In this document: in pieces, positions 44,391 through 51,116 of the stretch
Layout of the letters: every line of letters begins with the position of its first letter
Position numbering within the stretch: the stretch's first letter is position 1
DNA from: DUPQ01 sp964563155
Lineage (GTDB): Bacteria > Bacillota > Clostridia > DUPQ01
Assembly: GCA_964563155.1 (NCBI GenBank)
Contig: CAZLVL010000004.1
Location: forward strand, 85,596 to 149,595
Direction: 5' to 3'
Length of the DNA: 64,000 nucleotides
Notes under the pieces: generated by a model
The model's database searches: none
Seen by the model: only the letters and a program-made list of their open reading frames with translations
Told to the model about the DNA's origin: nothing
Made by a program: the position numbers and the translations under genes

Positions 44391-45486
44391 AAGAAGTAGA
44401 AAGTTTTCATTTTTAATATTGTTAATCCTTATTATGATGTTTCTAACAAGTTGCTCATATTTCTATCCTGTCAATAAAAAAGGAAATGAAATAGAACTTT
44501 TACAACAAAAAAACTTAAAACTAAACTATTTAACCCTCCACAAAGGAGATATCTTTGAAGGCTATACTATTGGCCAAGATGAATCCTCTGTTTGCTTTTT
44601 TGTAAATGATCCTAAGAAAACTTCTTATGCTAAAGCAGATATTGAAGATGCCTTGGTTGAAAAGATATATGTAGCTTTGGGAGATTACGTAAAAGAAGGT
44701 GATATTCTCATACAGTATCAATATGATGTGGATGAAGATACTGAGTTTTTGTTAGATTTGAGTATGAGAAGGGCCCTTTTAAAGTATGAAAACTCTGTAG
44801 AGCAATTTAATAAGGGCTTTATAAAAAGAGAAGAAATGGACTTTTTCAAAAATGATTATCTGAAGGCCAAGGAAAAGTGGGATGATTTTAAGGCCTTAGA
44901 AAGTAAACATACCCTAAGAGCACCTGCAGAAGGCTATATAGCAAATATTCAAGACTATTCAACAGCCTCTGAAGTAAAGCAAAATGTGGGCTTTCAAATT
45001 AGTAATAAAGAAGATGGATTCTTATTGCTCTTTGCCGCTAAATCCAATGAAAATGCAGCTTATCCCTTTTATGTTTTTAGAGAAGGAGCAAAGACTAGGG
45101 TTACAAACAAGGAAGAAACTTTTGATCAAGACGCCTTAGTGCAAATGACCAATTCTACCTTTCTTAGAGAATATTCTGAGTATCCAGATTCCTTTTTTGG
45201 GGAAAACATGATTTATATGGTTTTAGAGTTTGAAAACCAAGAGATTAAAAATGATTTAAATTTCCAACAAACCTTTGTTGTTTCTTTAATAAATAAAGAG
45301 ATAAGAGATGTATTGTTACTACCTAAAGATGCTTTGGAAACCGATTCAGAGGGAAGGTCCTATGTCTATAAAGTTACAGACGACAATAATATGGACCAAC
45401 AATATGTCACAATAGGTGAAGAAGATAGAAACTTCTACCAGATAATAGAAGGACTTAAGGAAGGAGATAAGGTATTAATAAGATGA
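44383..45486 (+). CDS. Lipoprotein, HlyD-like adaptor 2 of ABC system
   Basis: This 367-residue lipoprotein has a basic N-terminus, a hydrophobic helix and the lipobox L-T-S-C (Cys24), followed by an adaptor-like arrangement: a first lipoyl half (ALVEKIYVALGDYVKEGD), a helical hairpin (RALLKYENSVEQFNKGFIKR), a second half (LRAPAEGYIANIQDYSTAS), then beta domains ending in VTIGEEDRNFYQIIEGLKEGDKVLI, typical of the membrane-proximal domain of RND/MacA adaptors. It differs strongly in sequence from adaptors 1 and 3. It overlaps both neighbours by 4-8 nt. Confidence 0.82.
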   Translation: MIKRSRKFSFLILLILIMMFLTSCSYFYPVNKKGNEIELLQQKNLKLNYLTLHKGDIFEGYTIGQDESSVCFFVNDPKKTSYAKADIEDALVEKIYVALGDYVKEGDILIQYQYDVDEDTEFLLDLSMRRALLKYENSVEQFNKGFIKREEMDFFKNDYLKAKEKWDDFKALESKHTLRAPAEGYIANIQDYSTASEVKQNVGFQISNKEDGFLLLFAAKSNENAAYPFYVFREGAKTRVTNKEETFDQDALVQMTNSTFLREYSEYPDSFFGENMIYMVLEFENQEIKNDLNFQQTFVVSLINKEIRDVLLLPKDALETDSEGRSYVYKVTDDNNMDQQYVTIGEEDRNFYQIIEGLKEGDKVLIR

Positions 45487-46571
45487 GATATATAAAAAGT
45501 TGTGCATTTTTAATATTGATTGTTATACTTTTAACTTTTCTGCCTTCCTGCAAGATGGTGGAAGATAAATATCAAATTCCTGTATTTGATATTATGAAAG
45601 AAAAACACAAAACTATCTTAGTAGAAAGAGAAGATATTTTGGTTAAGGAAGATCTAAAGGTAAATGTAGAGACAAATAAGTTGCACAGGTTTACTTTTGA
45701 ATATAAGGAAAATGAGGGTTATGGTTTCCAATTAATCCAAGCAGGTTCAAGAATTGAAAAGGATCAAGTTTTAGCAGAGGTTACATCTTTCGAAATGGAA
45801 AGAGAATTAAGGTTAAAAGAGGAGGATCTTGAGCTTAAAGAACTTTTGTATGAAGATCTTTTTAAGGCCTATTCTGAAAGTAATGAAGGCTACTATAGTA
45901 TGCAACTGGCCCTTTTGGATGTAGAAGAAGCAAGATTTAATTTAAATAAAGTTAAAGAAAGCTATAGTCATCTAAAAATCACATCACCTGTAAGTGGCTA
46001 CTTGGACAAAGTAAGTGAAAGCTATAAATTTGAAAAAGATGAGTTTGGCAACCAAATCAAAACCACAGTAGTTACTTTTTCAATTATTCAAGATAGTATT
46101 TTCTTATCTATTTCTTCTGCAAACAATGAAATAGTGGATGCCTTATTAAAGGATGTATTTGGATTTGATGATATTTTGAAAATTTATGATAACCAAGATA
46201 TAGAGTACAAGGCTAAGGTTGTGGATGTGGAAACAAATATATCTTTTAACTATAGACAAGGTACTTGGCTCAAATCTATTCTTGTGTCTTTGGAATTTGT
46301 AAAAGATTCTAGTATAGATTATTCACAAGTCATTAAAAGTCCACTTTACTATCCCTTAATTATAGAAGAACTTAGTCAAGTTATTAGCCTTAAAAAGGAT
46401 TTAATCCTGACCAATGAAGCTAATGAAAACTATGTCTATGTACTACAAAATGATATTAAATCCATTAGATATATAAAATTAGGTAGACAAATTCAAAACG
46501 CTTCCTTTGTTGTTATTGATGGCCTTTATGAAGGGGATTTAGTAGTTACAGAAACTTACCTAGAAAAATAA
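45483..46571 (+). CDS. Lipoprotein, HlyD-like adaptor 3 of ABC system
   Basis: This 362-residue lipoprotein has the signal and lipobox L-P-S-C (Cys23), then a helical hairpin region (EMERELRLKEEDLELKELL; LDVEEARFNLNKVKESYSHL), the lipoyl-like return SPVSGYLDKVSESYKF, and a C-terminal VFVVIDGLYEGDLVVTET-like strand pattern (seen here as SFVVIDGLYEGDLVVTE). It is the last gene of the six-gene operon and is followed by a hairpin. Three different adaptors for one permease is unusual; they may form a mixed ring or bind different extracellular ligands. Confidence 0.8.
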   Translation: MRYIKSCAFLILIVILLTFLPSCKMVEDKYQIPVFDIMKEKHKTILVEREDILVKEDLKVNVETNKLHRFTFEYKENEGYGFQLIQAGSRIEKDQVLAEVTSFEMERELRLKEEDLELKELLYEDLFKAYSESNEGYYSMQLALLDVEEARFNLNKVKESYSHLKITSPVSGYLDKVSESYKFEKDEFGNQIKTTVVTFSIIQDSIFLSISSANNEIVDALLKDVFGFDDILKIYDNQDIEYKAKVVDVETNISFNYRQGTWLKSILVSLEFVKDSSIDYSQVIKSPLYYPLIIEELSQVISLKKDLILTNEANENYVYVLQNDIKSIRYIKLGRQIQNASFVVIDGLYEGDLVVTETYLEK

Positions 46572-46596
46572 GTAAAGATTAATATATTTTTTGTTG

Positions 46597-46622
46597 ATTA
46601 ACTCATTTTTTAATGAGTTAAT
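46597..46622. terminator. Hairpin ending the ABC operon
   Basis: A perfect 11-bp stem ATTAACTCATT / AATGAGTTAAT encloses a TTTT loop. The T-tract after it is poor (TCTATATTC) and the stem is AT-rich, so termination may be partial. Confidence 0.55.
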
Positions 46623-46633
46623 TCTATATTCTC

Positions 46634-46647
46634 ATTTCATATGAAAT
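46634..46647. promoter_or_regulatory. 14-bp palindrome upstream of cysE
   Basis: ATTTCATATGAAAT is an exact inverted repeat about 70 nt upstream of the TATAAT at 46715-46720. It could be an operator, or chance in AT-rich DNA. Confidence 0.3.
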
Positions 46648-46714
46648 TGTGAGGATCTCTTGTCTAATAATTTTGCTCAAACTCATTTAAATTTTTTTTA
46701 TCATTTTTTTATTG

Positions 46715-46720
46715 TATAAT
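46715..46720 (+). promoter_or_regulatory. -10 element for the cysE/gal transcript
   Basis: A perfect TATAAT with a T-rich upstream region but no recognisable -35. An AAAGGGG site follows at 46738-46744. Confidence 0.45.
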
Positions 46721-46779
46721 ATGAATAAATAAAGAAGAAAGGGGTATGATTAGTCTTATGCTACATCATACAAGGACAA

Positions 46780-47685
46780 ATGGAAAAAGATTCTAAAAAA
46801 CTTGGTAATTGGATAAATAGTGAACTCCCTCAGATTTCATCTAAGTTAGAGAAGATGAATGATGCTTCTTATCTTCAAGATTATACAATCTCATTTTCTG
46901 GAAAAGAAAGGGTAAAGAAGATACTTTTTCATTTTAGATCTGCACTTTTCCCAGGTATCTATGAAAAATGTACCATAAACAAGAATAACTTAGATTTATA
47001 TATAGGAAATAATATAAGAGAAGCTGCTATGGAATTAAGAGAGATTATTAAGCAGGCTTTTAGATATTGTTGTAATAATAAAGAATGTGATCAATGTCCT
47101 ATTGATCCAGACCAATTAGTTATTGATTTTTTAAAGACATTACCAGATATTAGAAGAAAACTCCAAACTGATATTGAAGCAGCCTATTTGGGAGACCCTG
47201 CTGCTAAAAGTCATGAAGAAATTATGTTAAGCTATCCTTCTTTGGAGATGATGAGCATTCATAGAATAGCCAATGAATTATATAAACTGGATATTCCTTT
47301 AGTACCTAGAATGATGAATGAATATGGTCATAGAGTTACTGGTATTGATATCCATCCTGGTGCCTCCATAGGTGAGTACTTTTTTATGGACCATGGTACC
47401 GGTATAGTTATAGGGGAAACCGCAGTTATAGGCAACAATGTTAAGATTTACCAAGGGGTTACCTTGGGTGCTAGAAGTTTTGAATTGGATGATCAAGGAA
47501 ATCCCATTAAAGGAACAAAGAGACATCCCAATATTGAAGATAATGTAATAATATATTCACATGCAACCATACTAGGTGGGGATACTGTAATAGGCCACAA
47601 CTCTATTATTGGTGCGTCAGTATGGCTGATGCAATCGGTTCCCCCACATTCAAAAATATATAATAATTTAGGGAGTAAGAAATAA
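46780..47685 (+). CDS. cysE: Serine O-acetyltransferase (long EpsC-like type)
   Basis: This enzyme transfers acetyl from acetyl-CoA to serine, the first step of cysteine synthesis. It has 301 residues: a helical N-terminal domain (1-165), then a left-handed beta-helix with IHRIANELYK, GIDIHPGASIGEYFFMDHGTG (shown in part; catalytic His in MDHGTG), VIGETAVIGNNVKIYQGVTLGA and HPNIEDNVIIYSHATILGG. A cluster of Cys97, Cys98, Cys103 and Cys106 in YCCNNKECDQCP is unusual. The ATG at 46780 has only AAGGA with 3-nt spacing, while the strong AAAGGGG lies 35 nt upstream, before a different-frame ATG (see findings). galT follows after 2 nt. Confidence 0.9.
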   Translation: MEKDSKKLGNWINSELPQISSKLEKMNDASYLQDYTISFSGKERVKKILFHFRSALFPGIYEKCTINKNNLDLYIGNNIREAAMELREIIKQAFRYCCNNKECDQCPIDPDQLVIDFLKTLPDIRRKLQTDIEAAYLGDPAAKSHEEIMLSYPSLEMMSIHRIANELYKLDIPLVPRMMNEYGHRVTGIDIHPGASIGEYFFMDHGTGIVIGETAVIGNNVKIYQGVTLGARSFELDDQGNPIKGTKRHPNIEDNVIIYSHATILGGDTVIGHNSIIGASVWLMQSVPPHSKIYNNLGSKK

Positions 47686-47687
47686 AA

Positions 47688-48668
47688 ATGGCCGAACTTA
47701 GATGGCATCCATTAATAAAAGATTGGGTTATGGTGGTCTCCCAAAGACAAAATAGACCACAAATGCCAAAGGACTGGTGTCCTTTTTGTGTAAGCAAAGA
47801 TAATGCTAAGGTAAACCAAGACTATGTGGTTTTAAAGTATGATAATGACTTTCCAGTCTTATCCCAAAATCCACCCAGACCAGATGATGTGGCAACTGAC
47901 TTTTATAAAACAGACATTACCTATGGTAAATGTGAAGTAATCCTTTATTCCAAAGACCACCATGGTTCATTACCTCTTTTAGATGATGACCATATGGTAA
48001 AGCTTGTAGAACTTTGGCAAGAAAGAATGAGTGATTTATCATCTGATGACTTGATTAAGTATGTTTTCATATTTGAAAATAGGGGAGAAGCGGTTGGAGT
48101 AACCATGCCTCACCCCCATGGTCAGATTTATGGATATCCTTTTATTCCCAAAAAGATAGAATTAGAAATAGAATCTACTAAAGAATACATGGAAGAAAAA
48201 GGCCAGTGTTTGATATGTAAAATGAACCAAGAAGAAAAATCTTTTGAAAAAAGAGTTATTTTTGAGAATGATAGTTTTATTGTCTATCTTCCTTTTTTCA
48301 CAGAATATCCCTATGGGATATATATTTCTTCAAAAAGGCATTTTCAATATATTACAGAATTTACTGACCAAGAAAAAGTGGATTTTGCTAGAACCATTAA
48401 AGAGAGTGTGGGTATGTTGGATAGTCTTTTTGACTTTCAATTTCCATATATGATGTGCATGCATCAAGCTCCAGTTAATGATGGAAAAGATTATTCATTC
48501 TATCATTTTCATGTAGAATTTTTCCCGCCCATGCGCTCTCATGATAGGATAAAGTATAATGCTTCTAGCGAAACAGGAGTTTGGGCTCATTGTAATCCCA
48601 CATCTCCAGAAGAAAAAGCTCTTGAATTAAAAGCAGCTTACAAAAAATATATTAAAACAATTAGGTGA
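47688..48668 (+). CDS. galT: Galactose-1-phosphate uridylyltransferase
   Basis: This Leloir enzyme exchanges UMP between UDP-glucose and galactose-1-phosphate. It has 326 residues, the length of the HIT-type GalT. The catalytic MPHPHGQIYGYPF holds the nucleophilic His. The Zn site includes the CPFC pair near residue 31, and a second CLIC pair lies near 174. Conserved segments are FENRGEAVGVTM and HFHVEFFPPMRS. GGAG stands 12 nt before the ATG. It forms a unit with cysE upstream and galK downstream (3-nt gap). Confidence 0.95.
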   Translation: MAELRWHPLIKDWVMVVSQRQNRPQMPKDWCPFCVSKDNAKVNQDYVVLKYDNDFPVLSQNPPRPDDVATDFYKTDITYGKCEVILYSKDHHGSLPLLDDDHMVKLVELWQERMSDLSSDDLIKYVFIFENRGEAVGVTMPHPHGQIYGYPFIPKKIELEIESTKEYMEEKGQCLICKMNQEEKSFEKRVIFENDSFIVYLPFFTEYPYGIYISSKRHFQYITEFTDQEKVDFARTIKESVGMLDSLFDFQFPYMMCMHQAPVNDGKDYSFYHFHVEFFPPMRSHDRIKYNASSETGVWAHCNPTSPEEKALELKAAYKKYIKTIR

Positions 48669-48671
48669 TTT

Positions 48672-49835
48672 ATGAATAGAAAAGTATTATTTAACCTTTT
48701 ACAGGATATTTATGGAAAAAATGATGAACAAGTCCGCTACTTTCAGGCTCCTGGTAGAGTTAACCTTATTGGTGAGCACATAGACTATAATGGGGGACAT
48801 GTCTTTCCAGCAGCTATTGATATGTTTTCAACTGTAGCAGTTAGAAAAAGAAATGATAGAATAATTAAGCTTTATGCTACAGATTTAAAGTATGTGGTAG
48901 AAGCTGATATGGACAATTTGGAAAAATACATGGACCTTAAATGGGGAAATTATCAATTAGGAGTGGTTGACCAATTATTAAAAAATGGTTTTGAACTTGG
49001 AGGAGCTGAGTTCATATTTGATGACAAGGTGCCCTTAGGAGCAGGCCTATCTTCATCCGCAGCAATTGAAGTGGTTACAGCCTTTGCAATGACTAGGATT
49101 TATGGTTATGATACAGAAAAAATTGAGTTGGCAAAGATAGCTCAAAAAGCAGAGCATGAGTATGTTGGGGTAAAATGTGGAATTATGGACCAATTTGCCT
49201 CTGCTATGGGAAAAGAAAACAAGGCCATGCTATTAAATACAAATACCATGGAATATGAATATGTTCCCATAAATATTGATGACTATGCAATCTTGATTAC
49301 AAACACAAATAAAAAGAGGTCCTTAGGGGACTCAGCCTACAACAAAAGAAGAGAAGAATGTGAATCAGCCCTAAAAGATATGCAAAAGCAACATCCTGAA
49401 AAGAAATATCTATGTGATTTTACCTATAAGGAGTTTTTAAGTGTCAGTGAAGATATTAAAGATCCCACTGCCAAAAAAAGAGCAGAACATGCAGTATGTG
49501 AAAACACTAGGGTTTTAGACAGTGTAAAAGCCTTAAAGAAAAAGGACTTACTTTCCTTTTGTAAGTATTTAAATCTTTCCCATATTTCTCTAAGAGACCT
49601 TTATGAAGTATCAAGTAAAGAATTGGATTTTTTAGTTGAAAATACTTGGCTACAAAAAGGAGTGCTAGGGTCACGTATGACTGGTGCAGGATTTGGTGGT
49701 TGTACTGTTACTATTATTGAAAAAGACTATATAGATGAATTTATACAAAACGTTTCCAAAAGCTATTTGGACATAATGGAGTATGAAGCCTCTTTTTATG
49801 TTTGTAAGTTAGCTGACGGGGTAAAGGAGATATAA
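48672..49835 (+). CDS. galK: Galactokinase
   Basis: This GHMP kinase phosphorylates galactose at C1. It has 387 residues with the three GHMP motifs: APGRVNLIGEHIDYNGG near the N-terminus (galactose site), PLGAGLSSSAAIEV (ATP loop) and GSRMTGAGFGGCTV at the C-terminus. The catalytic Asp is in CGIMDQFASAMG. The frame overlaps galE by one base after a good AAAGGAG for the next gene. Confidence 0.98.
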   Translation: MNRKVLFNLLQDIYGKNDEQVRYFQAPGRVNLIGEHIDYNGGHVFPAAIDMFSTVAVRKRNDRIIKLYATDLKYVVEADMDNLEKYMDLKWGNYQLGVVDQLLKNGFELGGAEFIFDDKVPLGAGLSSSAAIEVVTAFAMTRIYGYDTEKIELAKIAQKAEHEYVGVKCGIMDQFASAMGKENKAMLLNTNTMEYEYVPINIDDYAILITNTNKKRSLGDSAYNKRREECESALKDMQKQHPEKKYLCDFTYKEFLSVSEDIKDPTAKKRAEHAVCENTRVLDSVKALKKKDLLSFCKYLNLSHISLRDLYEVSSKELDFLVENTWLQKGVLGSRMTGAGFGGCTVTIIEKDYIDEFIQNVSKSYLDIMEYEASFYVCKLADGVKEI

Positions 49836-50815
49836 TGACAATTCTTGTTACAGGTGGAGCAGGCTATATCGGTTCTCATATGGTATTGCATCTTTTAGAA
49901 AAAAACTATGATGTTTTAGTAGTGGACAATCTTTCTACAGGAAACAAAAATGCAGTACTAGCTAATAAGTTTTATGAAGTAGATATCTGTAATTATGAAG
50001 CTTTAGAAAAGGTTTTTGCTAATAATGAAATATCTGGTGTAATTCATTTTGCAGCCAGTTCCTTAGTAGGAGAAAGCATTAAAGAGCCTCTAAAATATTA
50101 TTACAATAATATTTTTGGAACAATGAATCTTCTTAAGGCCATGGAAGCTCATAATGTGAAGAATCTTGTTTTTTCCTCTACAGCTGCAGTTTATGGAGAA
50201 AAAAACAGCCCCCTAAAAGAAGAAGATCAAACAAATCCAACCAACCCCTACGGAGAGACCAAGTTAGCTATTGAAAAAATGTTAAAATGGCAATCAAATG
50301 CTAGAGGTCTTAACTATGCAGCTTTAAGATATTTTAATGCTGCTGGTAGCCATGAAAGTGGAATTATTGGAGAGGTTAGAAAGGTTGAAACCCACCTAAT
50401 ACCCATAGCTTTGGATGTTGCTTTGGGAAAAATTGATAAGTTGATGGTCTTTGGAACAGATTATGAGACCCCTGATGGAACTTGTATTAGAGACTATATC
50501 CATGTTTGTGATTTAGTATCTGCCCACCTTTTAGCCTTAGAAAAGATGCAAAATAATAATGGGGATAAACCTCTACAACTTACATATAATTTGGGAAGCG
50601 AAAAAGGCTATTCAGTTTTTCAAATAGTTGACTCTGTAAAAGAGGTTACAAAAATTGAGATAAATACAGAAGAAACAGATAGAAGGCCAGGGGATCCTCC
50701 CATATTAATTGCTTCTAGTGAGAAAATAAAAAAGGAACTTGGCTGGATGCCAAGGTATACAAATATATATGATATTATAGATACAGCTTGGAAATTTAGA
50801 AGCAAAAAGAGGTGA
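49835..50815 (+). CDS. galE: UDP-glucose 4-epimerase
   Basis: This SDR enzyme interconverts UDP-galactose and UDP-glucose and completes the Leloir pathway. It has 326 residues with the NAD-binding GGAGYIGSHMV, the catalytic Ser/Tyr/Lys region FSSTAAVYGE and NPYGETKLAIEKML, then LRYFNAAGSHESGIIGE and the C-terminal RRPGDPPILIASSEKIKKEL. It starts at ATG 49835, overlapping galK, with AAAGGAG at 49824-49830. UDP-glucose made here can also feed surface polysaccharides. Confidence 0.97.
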   Translation: MTILVTGGAGYIGSHMVLHLLEKNYDVLVVDNLSTGNKNAVLANKFYEVDICNYEALEKVFANNEISGVIHFAASSLVGESIKEPLKYYYNNIFGTMNLLKAMEAHNVKNLVFSSTAAVYGEKNSPLKEEDQTNPTNPYGETKLAIEKMLKWQSNARGLNYAALRYFNAAGSHESGIIGEVRKVETHLIPIALDVALGKIDKLMVFGTDYETPDGTCIRDYIHVCDLVSAHLLALEKMQNNNGDKPLQLTYNLGSEKGYSVFQIVDSVKEVTKIEINTEETDRRPGDPPILIASSEKIKKELGWMPRYTNIYDIIDTAWKFRSKKR

Positions 50816-50819
50816 CTCC

Positions 50820-51116
50820 ATGAAGGAAAAACTAAAAAACAAGGAAACTGATTTTTTGTTTAAGGCCATTTTAACCTTGGACAATACAGATGAGTGTTAT
50901 AGTTTCTTTGAAGATATCTGCACTATTGCTGAAATAAAGGCTATGGCCCAAAGGCTGGCTGTAGCAAAAATGCTAGACCAAGAAAAAACCTATAGTGAGA
51001 TTTCATTAGCTACTGGAGCCTCTGCAGCAACTATAAGTCGTGTTGCTAAAAGCCTTTTTTATGGGGCTGAAGGTTATAGATTAATTTTAGATAGATTGGG
51101 AGAGAATAATGGGTAA
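50820..51116 (+). CDS. YerC/YecD-family TrpR-like regulator
   Basis: This 98-residue DNA-binding protein of the TrpR-related YerC/YecD family has the helix-turn-helix in KTYSEISLATGASAATISRVAKSL (about 60-83), preceded by the helical FEDICTIAEIKAMAQRLAVA typical of the group. GAGGTGA at 50810-50816 is the ribosome site. It overlaps secA by 8 nt. The family is widespread in Bacillota, and its ligand and targets are poorly known. Confidence 0.9.
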   Translation: MKEKLKNKETDFLFKAILTLDNTDECYSFFEDICTIAEIKAMAQRLAVAKMLDQEKTYSEISLATGASAATISRVAKSLFYGAEGYRLILDRLGENNG

